The notes under the pieces were generated by a model. That model had not been told where the DNA came from and did no database searches. It saw only the letters and a program-made list of their open reading frames with translations. Position numbers and translations under genes: made by a program. Below, one piece after another: positions 45,091-54,627 of a stretch of 64,000 nucleotides of DNA; the first letter of the stretch is position 1, and every line of letters starts with the position of its first letter. Source of the DNA: Alcaligenaceae bacterium (lineage in GTDB: Bacteria; Pseudomonadota; Gammaproteobacteria; Burkholderiales; Burkholderiaceae_B); contig JACCES010000002.1 of NCBI GenBank assembly GCA_013416455.1, positions 1 through 64,000 on the forward strand, in the 5' to 3' direction.

Positions 45091-45828
45091 TCAGGCCTTG
45101 CGTTTGAAAATGAGGTCCCACACGCCGTGGCCCAGACGCAGGCCGCGCGTTTCGAACTTGGTCTGGGGCCGGAAATCGGGCCGCGGGGCATAACCCTGGC
45201 CGACCGTGTTTTCCAGGCTTGCTTCGCCGCTCAGGACATCCAGCATCTGCTCGGCGTAGTTTTCCCAATCGGTGGCCAGATGGATGTAGCCGCCCGGGGC
45301 GATGCGGCTGGACAGCAGTTTCACGAGTGGCGGTTGTATCAGGCGGCGCTTGTGGTGGCGCGCCTTGGGCCAGGGGTCCGGAAAATAGACGTGCACGCCG
45401 GCCAGGGAGTCCGGAAGCAGCATTTCCTGCAGGACCTCCACCGCATCGTGCTGGATGATGCGCACGTTCGTCAGCCCCGACTCGTCGATGCGCTTGAGCA
45501 TGGCGCCGACCCCGGCGTTGAAGACCTCCACCCCCAGGAAGTTGTCCTGCGGCCGTGCCAGCGCGATCTTTTCCGTGGTTTCGCCCATGCCGAAACCGAT
45601 TTCCAGAATGGTGGGCGCCTGGCGGCCGAAAACCTGCCCGAGATCGAGCGGTTGGCGCTGGAAGGGGATGGCCCACAGCGGCATCAGGCGGTCCAGCGCT
45701 TCGCGCTGGCTGGGCGTGATGTGCGAGCGCCGGTGAACGAAGCTGCGGATGTGCGCGGTGCCGGATGGCATCGATGCCGTGTCCGGATGCGTGGCCGCAA
45801 CCGGCGGGGACGAGTGAATGTTCTTCAT
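45091..45828 (-). CDS. trmB: tRNA (guanine-N7)-methyltransferase TrmB
   Basis: 245 aa from the ATG at 45828. SAM-binding motif [10 protein letters not shown], catalytic region [20 protein letters not shown] and the TrmB-specific [19 protein letters not shown]. It makes m7G46 in tRNA. It is transcribed divergently from tRNA-Gly. Confidence 0.94.
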   Translation of the reverse strand: MKNIHSSPPVAATHPDTASMPSGTAHIRSFVHRRSHITPSQREALDRLMPLWAIPFQRQPLDLGQVFGRQAPTILEIGFGMGETTEKIALARPQDNFLGVEVFNAGVGAMLKRIDESGLTNVRIIQHDAVEVLQEMLLPDSLAGVHVYFPDPWPKARHHKRRLIQPPLVKLLSSRIAPGGYIHLATDWENYAEQMLDVLSGEASLENTVGQGYAPRPDFRPQTKFETRGLRLGHGVWDLIFKRKA

Positions 45829-45835
45829 ACCGTGA

Positions 45836-45863
45836 TTGTAGCGGGTCAAAGCTGGGCTATAAT
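45836..45863 (+). promoter_or_regulatory. Promoter of tRNA-Gly
   Basis: TTGTAG at 45836-45841, a 16-bp spacer and a consensus TATAAT at 45858-45863, 11 nt before the tRNA 5' end. Good sigma-70 match. Confidence 0.6.
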
Positions 45864-45874
45864 TCGTTCCCCCT

Positions 45875-45948
45875 GCGGGTGTAGCTCAATGGTAGAGCAG
45901 AAGCTTCCCAAGCTTAAGACGAGGGTTCGATTCCCTTCACCCGCTCCA
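45875..45948 (+). tRNA. tRNA-Gly(CCC)
   Basis: 74 nt, GCGGGTGTAGCTCAATGGTA and on, with loop TTCCCAA (anticodon CCC), TTCGATT T-loop and encoded CCA at its 3' end. The 27-43 pair is G-A, otherwise all stems close. The region after the 3' end carries conjugative-element debris, so the tRNA 3' end is the likely attachment site of the decayed element that follows. Confidence 0.9.
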
Positions 45949-46056
45949 AGCGACCTTTCCAGGGCCCGTAGCGTCTCGATCACGGATGCCTTGCCGCAGC
46001 TTGATGACCTCCGCAATAAGTTGTCCTCGGGACATCTCCCGCAGATCAGTGTCCAT
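45937..46056 (-). pseudogene. Truncated small ICE protein reading into tRNA-Gly
   Basis: 39 codons from the ATG at 46056 (AGGAG upstream): MDTDLREMSRGQLIAEVIKL and on, resembling a short conjugative-element protein whose normal C-terminus (after RDATG) I remember as different. Here the frame runs into the antisense of tRNA-Gly and stops at 45937. It thus marks the element/tRNA junction. Confidence 0.5.
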
Positions 46057-46100
46057 CGATTTCTCTCCTGCCTAACCGGGCCAGTTGCCTGCCCATGCCG

Positions 46101-46475
46101 TTAATCGTCATATGGATTGTTAGGGTCGTGCGGATCGAGGCGGTGTCTGTCCGACGAGTACAGCCCGAACCCCGCCTCACCGTGGCGTAGCTCCGTACCC
46201 GGTGGCGTGAAGTCGTCGCCACCCTTGCCGAAACCACGAGCCACGAGCAGCAGACACACCAGCAGCAGTGCCAGCCAGAAGGCCGTATAGAGTAGTACCC
46301 CCAGGACGGCGAGCTTGACGATCCACACCAGCGCGGTCGCGGCACCGCTCGGCACGCCGACGGAAGCCAGCCACGCGACCACCCGGCGCTCGCGACGCAC
46401 GTAGCCCCGCCACCCGCGGCCGAGCCAGCGGCCGAAGCGTTCTGCGATATTGCTGCTACGGGGTCTCGTGTTCAT
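46101..46475 (-). CDS. DUF3742 conjugative-element protein
   Basis: 124 aa from the ATG at 46475 (CAGGTG upstream). It has a basic N-terminus, two closely spaced transmembrane helices (AATALVWIVKLAVLGVLLYT and FWLALLLVCLLLVARGF) and a C-terminus ending LDPHDPNNPYDD, as in DUF3742 proteins of the clc/pKLC102-type elements. It is probably a non-functional leftover, since the rest of the transfer genes are missing. Confidence 0.8.
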   Translation of the reverse strand: MNTRPRSSNIAERFGRWLGRGWRGYVRRERRVVAWLASVGVPSGAATALVWIVKLAVLGVLLYTAFWLALLLVCLLLVARGFGKGGDDFTPPGTELRHGEAGFGLYSSDRHRLDPHDPNNPYDD

Positions 46476-46592
46476 GATCGTCACCTGCTTGTCTGCGTTA
46501 CATGGTTGCTCCAGTGTGCGCCGGTGGCCACCGCGGTGTGACGAGTAATACGGCATGTCTGCTGCGGGATTTCGGCCGCCCAGGCCGTTGAT

Positions 46593-46624
46593 GATTAGAT
46601 TTATACATAAAATTCAACCATGAG
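46593..46624. repeat. 32-bp direct repeat, copy 1, upstream of the AbiE pair
   Basis: GATTAGATTTATACATAAAA followed by TTCAACCATGAG. About 23 of 32 positions match copy 2, with identical ends GATTAGATT and CCATGAG. Confidence 0.5.
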
Positions 46625-46663
46625 GCTAATTTTCAAGCATCGTTCTGCTCCTGAGTGACGATT

Positions 46664-46695
46664 GATTAGATTGTGTATTATATTTAAACCATGAG
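46664..46695. repeat. 32-bp direct repeat, copy 2, covering the abiEi start codon
   Basis: GATTAGATTGTGTATTATAT followed by TTAAACCATGAG, where the last five bases hold the abiEi ATG. It may be a repeated operator or a duplication of the start region, 71 nt from copy 1. Confidence 0.5.
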
Positions 46696-47449
46696 TGGAA
46701 ATACGCGACATCAAGTAATCAAGCGGCTGCTGACGGAGCTCCCCCGGGGAGCGCCGTTCGACCTCGCCATGCTCGAATCCTACGGCGTGTCGCCCCAGTT
46801 GGCTGCTCGCTACGCGGAGAGCGGCTGGCTGGTGCGTCTGGCACATGGCGTCTATGCGTTCCCGAATGACGACTTCGACGTCAGCGGCGCCCTGCGGTTC
46901 CTGCAGAAGAAGGTCGCCGGCCTGCATGTGGGGGGCAAGAGCGCCTTGGCACTGCAGGGGATGCGGCACAACCTGGCTTCCCGGGAGACCCTGGTGCTTT
47001 GGGGCGATGCTCGCTTTGCGCTGCCGGCTTGGTTCACCAAGCGGTTTCCGGCGCGGTACGTCAACCCCAGGCTGTTCGACTGGCCCGGCGATACGCTCGC
47101 CGACAAGACTCTGCACACACCGCCGGGGCAGGCGGCAGGGCTGCGCGTGGCAGTGCAGGAGCGTGCGGTTCTGGAACTGCTCTACGAGACCGGCACCCGG
47201 GAAAGCCTTGAGGAGGCCCGCAACCTGTTCGACGGTCTGCGATCGCCGCGCAAGGATGTACTCGGACGCCTGCTGACCTGCTGTACCAGCGTTAAGGCCG
47301 TGCGCCTGTTCTTGACCTGGGCACGAGAAACCGAGGTGGTTGACGTCGATGCGCTGCTGGAGCAGTACCCGGTACGCACCGGCAGCAACAAGCGCTGGAT
47401 GAGCCGCCTCGATGACGGCACCTTGCTGAGCCTGGGCCCTCATGGATAA
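46691..47449 (+). CDS. AbiEi-family antitoxin (type IV toxin-antitoxin)
   Basis: 252 aa. An N-terminal winged-helix region (LLTELPRGAPFDLAMLESYG, HGVYAFPNDDF) and a C-terminal antitoxin domain, typical of AbiEi. It represses the operon and counteracts the AbiEii nucleotidyltransferase without direct binding. No ribosome-binding site is seen before the ATG; translation may start on a leaderless mRNA or be weak. The stop overlaps the original abiEii ATG (ATGGATAA). Confidence 0.88.
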   Translation: MSGNTRHQVIKRLLTELPRGAPFDLAMLESYGVSPQLAARYAESGWLVRLAHGVYAFPNDDFDVSGALRFLQKKVAGLHVGGKSALALQGMRHNLASRETLVLWGDARFALPAWFTKRFPARYVNPRLFDWPGDTLADKTLHTPPGQAAGLRVAVQERAVLELLYETGTRESLEEARNLFDGLRSPRKDVLGRLLTCCTSVKAVRLFLTWARETEVVDVDALLEQYPVRTGSNKRWMSRLDDGTLLSLGPHG

Positions 47450-47475
47450 ACTATTACGCCGATACCGTCCGCCTG

Positions 47476-48375
47476 TTGCTGAGCATCGCTCCAGAGGTGT
47501 TCGACAACGACATCTTCGCCATGAAGGGTGGCACCGCCATCAACCTATTCCTGCGGGACATGCCGCGCCTGTCGGTGGACATCGACGTGGTCTATCTCCC
47601 TTGGCAGACACCGCGGGACGAGGCGTTGCAGGCGATCAACCAGGAGCTGGCCGCCATCGCGCAGCGCGTCGAACCTCTCGGCACGCAGGCACGCCTGATC
47701 CGCAGCAAGGATCTCGGGGACACCAAGCTGATCGTGGAGAACGAGAGCAGCCAGGTGAAGGTCGAGGTCAACGTGGTGTTTCGCGGCACCGTGCTACCCA
47801 TCGCACGCAGTCCGCTGAGCGTTCGCACCAGCGATCTGTTCGGTGTCGAGTTCGAGGTGCCGACCCTGGCCCCGGACGAGCTCTATGCCAGCAAGCTGGT
47901 CGCCGCCATGGATCGCCAGCATCCCCGAGATCTGTTCGACGTCTGGCAGTTGTTTGAGGGCGGAGGCCTGACCGATGCGATGGTCGAGTGTTTCGTGGTC
48001 TACCTGGCGGGGCACAACCGGCCCACTCACGAAGTGCTGTTCGGCAACGACAAGGACATCACCGGTGAGTATGAGCGCGCCTTCGTCGGCATGACCGAGG
48101 TGGCTTGTTCGCTGGGCACCCTGCTCGATATCCGTGCTCGGCTGCGCCATGAACTGCCGCGACGGCTGAGCGACGCCCACCGGCAGTTCCTGAGCGAACT
48201 GGCCCGGGCGCAACCCGACTGGTCTCTGCTGCAATGTCCGCATGCCGACCAATTGCCGGCGCTGCGCTGGAAGCTCGCCAATCTGAACACCTTCCAGAAA
48301 CGCCGCCCAGAAGACTTCATCGCACAGGCCGATGCCCTTGACGCAGGCTTGGCTGCCGCTGCTTCCGGAGACTGA
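47476..48375 (+). CDS. AbiEii-family nucleotidyltransferase toxin, N-terminus frameshifted
   Basis: 299 aa from a TTG at 47476. AbiEii/AbiGii toxin fold: [20 protein letters not shown] then [10 protein letters not shown] hold the GS/DxD nucleotidyltransferase motif, and [15 protein letters not shown] and [12 protein letters not shown] follow. The family would normally start at the ATG at 47442, which overlaps the AbiEi stop. Reading [13 protein letters not shown] needs one T fewer in CTATTACGCC (47451-47460). The gene therefore carries a +1 shift after codon four and lacks its first ~11 residues unless translated from TTG. The toxin is perhaps inactive or weak. Confidence 0.8.
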   Translation: MLSIAPEVFDNDIFAMKGGTAINLFLRDMPRLSVDIDVVYLPWQTPRDEALQAINQELAAIAQRVEPLGTQARLIRSKDLGDTKLIVENESSQVKVEVNVVFRGTVLPIARSPLSVRTSDLFGVEFEVPTLAPDELYASKLVAAMDRQHPRDLFDVWQLFEGGGLTDAMVECFVVYLAGHNRPTHEVLFGNDKDITGEYERAFVGMTEVACSLGTLLDIRARLRHELPRRLSDAHRQFLSELARAQPDWSLLQCPHADQLPALRWKLANLNTFQKRRPEDFIAQADALDAGLAAAASGD

Positions 48376-48486
48376 ACCGCGTCGCTCGACTCCACCGGGA
48401 AAAGGGGCTGCCCTGGCATCCGTTTCTTTGTCGTCTGACACTTGGTTCCCGCCTATACGGCTCCGCTCTCATTTCAGGCCACGGCG

Positions 48487-48606
48487 ATGTTCGCTCTGTT
48501 CCAACGAAAACAGCCGCCATTGCCGGAACCGGCACCGGCGACACCACCGGAAGGGCTGACGCGGCCGGAATCGGCCGCGTCCTTGCTGGCAACGCCGCGC
48601 CTACAG
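48487..48606 (+). pseudogene. MobH relaxase (ICE TraI type), N-terminal stub
   Basis: [20 protein letters not shown] then [19 protein letters not shown] is the start of MobH/TraI relaxases of integrative conjugative elements as I remember them (usually ...LLATPRRQKLLEHIWQ). After about 40 residues the sequence departs into unrelated DNA. The remaining ~1,000-residue enzyme is gone, so the element can no longer mobilise itself. Confidence 0.7.
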
Positions 48607-48734
48607 GCCCCGCGCGTACCCGCCGAATCCGCCAAAGGCCGGTTCTCCGGTGGTATTCTGCATGGAACATCAGCCTTTACCAACCGCGCAGGCCGCCGCG
48701 ATCCGACAGGCTTGCGCCCGCAAGGAGACGAGGC

Positions 48735-49313
48735 ATGGGCAAGAAGCTATTGATGCTGGTGGGCGATTACGCTGAAGACTATGAAACCATGGTTCCGTAT
48801 CAGGTGCTGCTGACTGTCGGGCATACTGTGCATGCGGTGTGCCCCGACAAGAAGGCGGGCGATTCGGTCGCCACGGCAATTCACGATTTCGAGGGTGACC
48901 AGACCTACAGCGAGAAGCCGGGGCACCGTTTTACGCTGAACTTCGATTTTGACCAGGTGGAGCCCGCCGGCTATGACGGGCTGGTGATACCCGGGGGCAG
49001 GGCGCCCGAATATCTGCGCCTGAACGAGCGGGTGCTGGAAATCGTGCGTCATTTCGACAATGAACGCAAACCGATTGCGGCCGTTTGCCATGGTGCGCAG
49101 ATTCTTGCCGCCGCGGGCATTCTCAAAGGCCGCACATGCTCGGCCTATCCGGCCTGCGCCCCGGAAGTCCGGCTGGCTGGCGGCACTTATGCGGATATCG
49201 CCGTCGACCAGGCGCATACCGATGGCCACTTGGTGACCGCGCCGGCCTGGCCCGCGCATCCCGCCTGGATGGCCCAGTTCCTGAAGGTGCTGGGAACGAA
49301 GATAGAGGCCTGA
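48735..49313 (+). CDS. DJ-1/PfpI-family protein
   Basis: 192 aa. The class I glutamine amidotransferase-like fold shows [16 protein letters not shown] and the nucleophile Cys in [12 protein letters not shown]. Members act as deglycases/holdases or glyoxalase III-like enzymes; which applies is not predictable. An AAGGAGACGAGGC ribosome-binding region precedes the ATG. It is the first intact chromosomal gene to the right of the decayed element. Confidence 0.9.
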   Translation: MGKKLLMLVGDYAEDYETMVPYQVLLTVGHTVHAVCPDKKAGDSVATAIHDFEGDQTYSEKPGHRFTLNFDFDQVEPAGYDGLVIPGGRAPEYLRLNERVLEIVRHFDNERKPIAAVCHGAQILAAAGILKGRTCSAYPACAPEVRLAGGTYADIAVDQAHTDGHLVTAPAWPAHPAWMAQFLKVLGTKIEA

Positions 49314-49336
49314 AGCGCCCCGGAAGCGAGGTCTGA

Positions 49337-50029
49337 ATGAGGCTCATCGATCTGAGTTCCTGGTCCGGCATTTTGACGACGCTGCTCGGGCTGGCGCTGT
49401 TTGCGCTGATCGGCGTGGGGATACGCGTACTGATCATGCAGACGGTGCAGCAGCGGCGCGAGCGCATGAACCGCCAGATCAATGAACGGCTCAGGACGCT
49501 GATCGCCGCCTACCGGGTGTTGGGCGGGTCGTTCACAGGGCGGCTATTGGTGGACCCGAGGCATTTGCACGACCTGGGCACAGCGCAGGCCGGGAATGCG
49601 GACGAAACGGAGGAAGCCCGGCAGCTTGGCGGGGGTGGCAGTTCCGACCGTTCGCGCCGCATCCGCGATGCGGTGGAAGCCGCGTTGGCGGACATCATCC
49701 TGCTGGGTACTGTCGAGCAGGTCCGTCTGGCCAGCATTGCCGCGCGTGACATGGCGGCGGGGCGTCCCATCAAGACGGCGGAACTGGTGGTTTCCCTGCG
49801 GGATTTTATCCGCGTGGCGCTCGACCTCGGGCCCATACCGGATGATATCGAGATCCCCTACCAAGGCCCGACCCGGGTGCAGGGCGGCTCCGGCCGGGGC
49901 CGAAGCGGTGAAAGCGGTGGATCTCGCGGCGGCGGTGCGCGGGGCGGAACCGGCGGCGGCGCGGGAATGGGCATGGGGGTGGGCGTCGGAATGGGATCGA
50001 GGCGCAACGAGGGCGAACACCTAGGCTGA
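49337..50029 (+). CDS. Membrane-anchored protein with Gly-rich tail, unknown function
   Basis: 230 aa. One N-terminal helix (GILTTLLGLALFALIGVGIR), a soluble helical part (RDAVEAALADIILLGTVEQV, IKTAELVVSLRDFIRVALDL) and a ~50-residue tail almost only of G, R, S and M (GGGAGMGMGVGVGMGS). It resembles a conserved hypothetical family with an intracellular domain; I know no function. It lies 23 nt after the DJ-1/PfpI gene in the same direction. Confidence 0.75.
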   Translation: MRLIDLSSWSGILTTLLGLALFALIGVGIRVLIMQTVQQRRERMNRQINERLRTLIAAYRVLGGSFTGRLLVDPRHLHDLGTAQAGNADETEEARQLGGGGSSDRSRRIRDAVEAALADIILLGTVEQVRLASIAARDMAAGRPIKTAELVVSLRDFIRVALDLGPIPDDIEIPYQGPTRVQGGSGRGRSGESGGSRGGGARGGTGGGAGMGMGVGVGMGSRRNEGEHLG

Positions 50030-50035
50030 GGCTAT

Positions 50036-50062
50036 CCCTTGCCGCGGTTGCCGCCGCAAGGG
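50036..50062. terminator. Hairpin between the 49337 gene and selD
   Basis: CCCTTGC and GCAAGGG close a GC-rich stem-loop between convergent genes. No T-run on either strand; likely a bidirectional terminator of modest strength. Confidence 0.45.
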
Positions 50063-50073
50063 AACAGGGCGGG

Positions 50074-51135
50074 CTATCCCACCCGCACCCCGGCGGCGCC
50101 TTCACGCAGTTCGCCGACGACGGCGGCATGTTCGAAGCCTTCACTGTGGAAGATGTCCAGCACTTCGGCTGCGGCATCGGGTGCGCAGGCGACCAGCAGG
50201 CCGCCGGAAGTCTGCGGGTCGCACAGCAGGGCGCGCATGGCGTCGTCCACGTTGGCCGACAGTTCGATGGATGCGCCGTAGGACGCCCAGTTGCGCCCCG
50301 ATGCGCCGGTGATGACGCCTTGTGCGGCCAGCCCGCGCACGCCGGGCAGCCAGGGCAGCGCGGCGGGATTCAGTCGTGCCGACAGGCCGGAAGCCCGGGC
50401 GATTTCCAGCGTGTGGCCCAGCAGCCCGAAGCCGGTGATGTCGGTAATGGCATGCACGCGGCTCAGGCCGCCCAGCCTGGCGCCGGGGCGGTTCAGCTGG
50501 GTGGTGCTGGCGATCATGGCCCGGTAGCCGTCAGCGTCGAGAATCTCCTTTTTCAAGGCGGCGGACAATATGCCTACGCCCAGGGCCTTGCCGAGTATCA
50601 GTACATCGCCCGGCCTGGCGTCGGCGTTGCGCCTGATGTGGTCGGGATGCGCGAGGCCCATGGCCGCCAGGCCGTAGATGGGTTCGACGGAATCGATGGA
50701 GTGCCCGCCCGCGACGGGGATGCCCGCTTCGGCGCAGATGGATGCGCCGCCTTGCAGGATGCCCGCGATATCGGCTTTGGGCAGTACGTTGATGGGCATG
50801 CCCACCAGGGCGAGCGCCATGATGGGGGACCCGCCCATGGCGTAGATGTCCGATAGCGCGTTGGCGGCCGCGATGCGCCCGAAGTCGTAGGGGTCGTCGA
50901 CAATGGGCATGAAGAAATCGGTGGTGGCGATCAGCGCCTGCCGGTCGTTGAGCCGGTAGACCGCGGCGTCGTCGGACGTTTCATTGCCGACCATCAGCGC
51001 CGCGTAGGGCTGGGCGGCGGGCATGCCGGCCAGCAGTTCCGAAAGTACGCCCGGGGCAATCTTGCAGCCGCAGCCGCCGCCGTGGGAAAGCGACGTCAGG
51101 CGCGGGGTGCCTGACGGAGATACCGTGTCTTTCAT
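50074..51135 (-). CDS. selD: Selenide, water dikinase SelD
   Basis: 353 aa. The N-terminal HGGGCGCKI holds the catalytic Cys and Lys, followed by [20 protein letters not shown] and ATP-binding [20 protein letters not shown]. It makes selenophosphate, the selenium donor for SelA. It is the last gene of the fdh-sel operon, with its ATG 17 nt past the selC 3' end. The catalytic position is Cys rather than Sec. Confidence 0.95.
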   Translation of the reverse strand: MKDTVSPSGTPRLTSLSHGGGCGCKIAPGVLSELLAGMPAAQPYAALMVGNETSDDAAVYRLNDRQALIATTDFFMPIVDDPYDFGRIAAANALSDIYAMGGSPIMALALVGMPINVLPKADIAGILQGGASICAEAGIPVAGGHSIDSVEPIYGLAAMGLAHPDHIRRNADARPGDVLILGKALGVGILSAALKKEILDADGYRAMIASTTQLNRPGARLGGLSRVHAITDITGFGLLGHTLEIARASGLSARLNPAALPWLPGVRGLAAQGVITGASGRNWASYGASIELSANVDDAMRALLCDPQTSGGLLVACAPDAAAEVLDIFHSEGFEHAAVVGELREGAAGVRVG

Positions 51136-51152
51136 GATGGAGCGCCTGAGTT

Positions 51153-51248
51153 TGGCGGAAAGCAGCAGGAGTCGAACCTACCTGGGAACGTCTGACGCCC
51201 CCAACTGGGTTTGAAGCCCAGCCATGCCACCGGACATGCATGCCTTCC
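51153..51248 (-). tRNA. selC: tRNA-Sec (UCA), selC
   Basis: 96 nt, starting GGAAGGCATGCATGTCCGGT, with an 8-bp acceptor stem (GGAAGGCA/TGCTTTCC), the anticodon loop TTCAAA (anticodon TCA), a long variable arm and encoded CCA, matching E. coli selC in layout. It lies inside a protein operon: 11 nt after the selB stop and 17 nt before the selD start. It therefore has to be excised from the polycistronic transcript. Confidence 0.95.
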
Positions 51249-51259
51249 TGTGGAGCGGC

Positions 51260-53179
51260 TCATGATAGCCCTTGCCAGAAATCCGCGCCATCCTTGCGCA
51301 AGACATGCCGGTCTTGTATGCGCCGTGTGTATCCCGCCCGGTTGAAGAATTCCAGGATCTGGATGGCGCGTTTGCGCCCCAGGCCGGTGAGGTCGCGGAA
51401 CTGTGCGGCGGCCACGCCGTCGGCGTCGCAGGCCGCGCGCAGCATCCCGGCCAGTTCCAGGATCTGTTCACGATGGTAGAACAGGTCGCGCACCACCTGA
51501 TAGACCTCGCCGCTTCTGAGCAGCTTCAGCAGGGTATGGCGCACTGGCTGTTCTTCCACGTTCAAGCCGCTGGCCAGGTCGCGCACCCAGGGGGGATCGA
51601 AACGGCCAGCATCGAGCAGGGGCAGGAGGCGCGCGGCCAGTTCGGTTTCCTGAGGTGTCAGGGCTACCGCATGGCCGGGCAGGTGCAGCCAGGGGCCATT
51701 GCGGGCGAGCCTTCCTTCGTCGAGCAGGCTGTCGCGCAAGGCCAGCCACAGAGGCTGGGGCAGGGTGGGCCATGCCATGCGCCGCAATCGGGCCGTGTCC
51801 AGCCCGGCTTCGTCGGGCCAGCGTTCGTGGAAAGAGGCCAGGGTCCGCAGAGCATGGCTGGCCAGTGTGTCCCAGTGTGTTTGCAGGATCATGCGGCGGG
51901 GAGCATGGCTGCCGACCCATAGTGCGCCTTCCGGGGGCGTGGTTTCATCGGGTGGGCGGCGCAGCAAGCGCATGAGCTGGTGCTCGTCCAGGCCATGGGG
52001 GGCCTGTTCCAGCAGGGCCGTCAGGCCGTCTTCGATCTGCAAGGCGGCGACCGCCCGCAGCCAGGCCAGGCGCTCGGGCGAGCGGCGCTTGCGTTGCGGC
52101 GCGTTCGGGTCGAGCACCAGGCCGCCGCCCACCGTGTGCCGGGCCTGTGCGTCACGGGCGATGTAGCGGTCGCCCGGCATGGCGCAGACGGGCTGCTCGA
52201 ACACCAGCTGCATCCAGCCTGTTTCACCGGGCGCCAGGGCCGTGTCCGACAAAGGTACGGCATGGGCGAGGTAATGCGAGGCCCCCAGGTGGATGTGCAA
52301 AGGGCTCCAGGCGCGCACGCCCGAGCCCGCATCGGGCCGCAGCCACAGCTGAACATCGATATTGCGCGAGGGCAGGAAGCAGCGCGCATCGGCGATCCAG
52401 TCGCCGCGCTCGATGGCGTTCTTGTCGATGCCCCCCAGATTCAGCGCGCAACGCTGGCCGGCCCGCGCTGTGGTTGATGGCCGGTTCTGGGCATGGATGC
52501 CGCGGATGCGCACTTTCTGGCCGGCAGGCATCAGACGTATATCTGATGTATCGTCGTCAAGATGCAGCATGCCGTCATGCACGGTGCCGGTCACGACGGT
52601 GCCGTGGCCCTTCAGGGTGAAGACCCGGTCGATGGCCAGGCGGAACGGCCCCTTGGTGTCGCGGGCCTTCATGGCCTGGGCCACGGCATGCAGATGATTG
52701 CGCAAGGCGCCGGTGCCGGGGTCTTCCGGAGAGGCGGCGCTGACATGGAAGACCGGCATGTCCTGCAGAAAAGTGCCGGCCACCAGCCGGGCGATGTCGT
52801 TGCCGACCTCGTCCAGCCGCTGTCCGTCGGCGCGGTCAGCCTTGGAAACCGCCACCGCGCCCCGGGCAATGCCCAGCATGTCCAGTATGGCCAGGTGTTC
52901 GCGCGTCTGGGGCATGACGCTGTCGTCGGCGGCCACCACCAGCAGGCCGAAGTCGATGCCGCTCGCGCCGGCCGCCATGGTGTGTACCAGCCGTTCATGG
53001 CCCGGAACGTCGATGAAGCCCAGGATGTCGTCATTGGCCAGGGGCGTGTAGGCATAGCCCAGCTCGATGGACATGCCGCGGGCTTTCTCTTCCTTGAGCC
53101 GGTCGGTATCGACGCCGGTCAGTGCCTGCACCAGAGTGGTCTTGCCGTGATCGATATGCCCCGCGGTCCCTATGATCAT
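51260..53179 (-). CDS. selB: Selenocysteine-specific elongation factor SelB
   Basis: 639 aa from the ATG at 53179 (overlapping the selA stop as ATGA). The GTPase domain shows [28 protein letters not shown] and AVSKADRAD; two beta-barrel domains and four C-terminal winged helices ([20 protein letters not shown]) follow. It brings Sec-tRNA-Sec to UGA codons with a SECIS hairpin. Domain order and size are normal. Confidence 0.96.
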   Translation of the reverse strand: MIIGTAGHIDHGKTTLVQALTGVDTDRLKEEKARGMSIELGYAYTPLANDDILGFIDVPGHERLVHTMAAGASGIDFGLLVVAADDSVMPQTREHLAILDMLGIARGAVAVSKADRADGQRLDEVGNDIARLVAGTFLQDMPVFHVSAASPEDPGTGALRNHLHAVAQAMKARDTKGPFRLAIDRVFTLKGHGTVVTGTVHDGMLHLDDDTSDIRLMPAGQKVRIRGIHAQNRPSTTARAGQRCALNLGGIDKNAIERGDWIADARCFLPSRNIDVQLWLRPDAGSGVRAWSPLHIHLGASHYLAHAVPLSDTALAPGETGWMQLVFEQPVCAMPGDRYIARDAQARHTVGGGLVLDPNAPQRKRRSPERLAWLRAVAALQIEDGLTALLEQAPHGLDEHQLMRLLRRPPDETTPPEGALWVGSHAPRRMILQTHWDTLASHALRTLASFHERWPDEAGLDTARLRRMAWPTLPQPLWLALRDSLLDEGRLARNGPWLHLPGHAVALTPQETELAARLLPLLDAGRFDPPWVRDLASGLNVEEQPVRHTLLKLLRSGEVYQVVRDLFYHREQILELAGMLRAACDADGVAAAQFRDLTGLGRKRAIQILEFFNRAGYTRRIQDRHVLRKDGADFWQGLS

Positions 53180-54627
53180 GGCCTGGGTTCTTGAAGTTGC
53201 CGGGTAAAGGCGGCTTCGTCGCGTTCTTCCAGGCAGCGCAGATCCAGCCAGAGGGCGTCCTGGGCGATGCGGCCGATGACCGGACGCGGCAATTCCCTCA
53301 ACCGGCTTTCCAGTTTCTGCAGCGCCCGGCCGGGGCGGCCCTTGCCGGCGTGGCGCACAAGCAGGCCGTGGCTGGGCAGCTGGTCCACCGGCAGGGCGCC
53401 GCTGCCGATCTGGCTGAACATGGCGGTGCTTTCCACATGATAGGCGTCGCCCAGGGCCTGTTGCAGCACGGGCCGCAGGCGTTCGGCCTGCTGGCGCATC
53501 TGCGCCTGGGGACGGGTCAGCAGTCGCAGTGTGGTCAGCCTGTCGGCCAGCCGTTCCGGCGAACGGTACAGGGCGAGCACCGGTTCCAGGGCAGCCAGTG
53601 TCAGCTTGCCCACGCGCAGGGCGCGTTTGAGCGGATTCTTTTTGATTTTCCGGATGAGGTCGGCGCTGCCGACGATCAGCCCGGCCTGGGGGCCGCCCAG
53701 CAGTTTGTCGCCGCTGAAGGTCACGATATCGGCGCCCGCGGTGATGGCCTCGCGCACCGTGTCTTCGCGCGGCAGGCCCCACTGGGTGAGATCAACCAGC
53801 GTGCCGCTGCCGAGATCGATGGCGGTCGGCAGGCCGTGGCGGCGCGCAATAGCGGCCACCTGGCCTAGTCCGACGCTGCGGGTGAAGCCGCTGATGGCAT
53901 AGTTGCTGCAATGCACTTTCATCAGCAGGGCGGTGCGCGGCCCGACGGCGTTTTCGTAGTCGGCGGGGTGGCTGCGGTTGGTGGTGCCCACTTCCACCAG
54001 CCGGGCGCCGGCCCGCTGCATGATGTCGGGAATGCGGAATGCGCCGCCGATCTCGACCAGTTCACCGCGCGACACCACGGCTTCACGCCGGTTGGCCAGG
54101 GTGTTGAGCATCAGCAATACCGCGGCGGCGTTGTTGTTCACGACGGTGGCGGCCTCGGCGCCGGTCAGTTCGCGCAGCAGGCCTTCCACCAAGTCGTCGC
54201 GGTCGCCGCGCCGGCCGGTGTCTAGGTCGAATTCGAGATTGGCCGGCGCGGACAGCGCCTGGACCACGGCCTGAACGGCTTCGTCGGGAAGCAGGGCCCG
54301 GCCCAGATTGGTGTGCAGCACCGTGCCCGTCAGGTTGTAGACGGCACGCAGGCGCGGTTGATCCTGAACCGCCAGGCGGGTTCTGGCCTGGTCCAGCAGG
54401 CTGGAATCGGCCAGATCTTCGATGGCAAGCTCACCCGCCAGGGCCCGGGTGCGGGATTGGTCCAGCACCTGGCGCAGGATGCCGGCCAGCCGGCCGCGGC
54501 CGACTTCAGCCGTGAGCGCCAGGGCGGTTTCCGAGCTGAGCAGGCGTTCCAGCGACGGGATGTCGGAAGCACGGGCGGGGTTGGCGGCCTGCTGGATGCC
54601 GCCTGCGCCGGCGGGACGCGCGCTCAT
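53176..54627 (-). CDS. selA: L-seryl-tRNA(Sec) selenium transferase SelA
   Basis: 483 aa from the ATG at 54627. PLP-dependent fold: [35 protein letters not shown], and [19 protein letters not shown] with the PLP-binding Lys. It converts Ser-tRNA-Sec to Sec-tRNA-Sec in a decamer. Overlaps fdhE and selB by 4 nt each (ATGA). Confidence 0.96.
   Translation of the reverse strand: MSARPAGAGGIQQAANPARASDIPSLERLLSSETALALTAEVGRGRLAGILRQVLDQSRTRALAGELAIEDLADSSLLDQARTRLAVQDQPRLRAVYNLTGTVLHTNLGRALLPDEAVQAVVQALSAPANLEFDLDTGRRGDRDDLVEGLLRELTGAEAATVVNNNAAAVLLMLNTLANRREAVVSRGELVEIGGAFRIPDIMQRAGARLVEVGTTNRSHPADYENAVGPRTALLMKVHCSNYAISGFTRSVGLGQVAAIARRHGLPTAIDLGSGTLVDLTQWGLPREDTVREAITAGADIVTFSGDKLLGGPQAGLIVGSADLIRKIKKNPLKRALRVGKLTLAALEPVLALYRSPERLADRLTTLRLLTRPQAQMRQQAERLRPVLQQALGDAYHVESTAMFSQIGSGALPVDQLPSHGLLVRHAGKGRPGRALQKLESRLRELPRPVIGRIAQDALWLDLRCLEERDEAAFTRQLQEPRP

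Noticed and set aside
47442-47957. Plus-strand frame starting at the abiEii ATG (Arg/Gly-rich protein)
   Set aside because: Out-of-frame translation of abiEii after the one-base insertion; composition is typical of a frame shadow.
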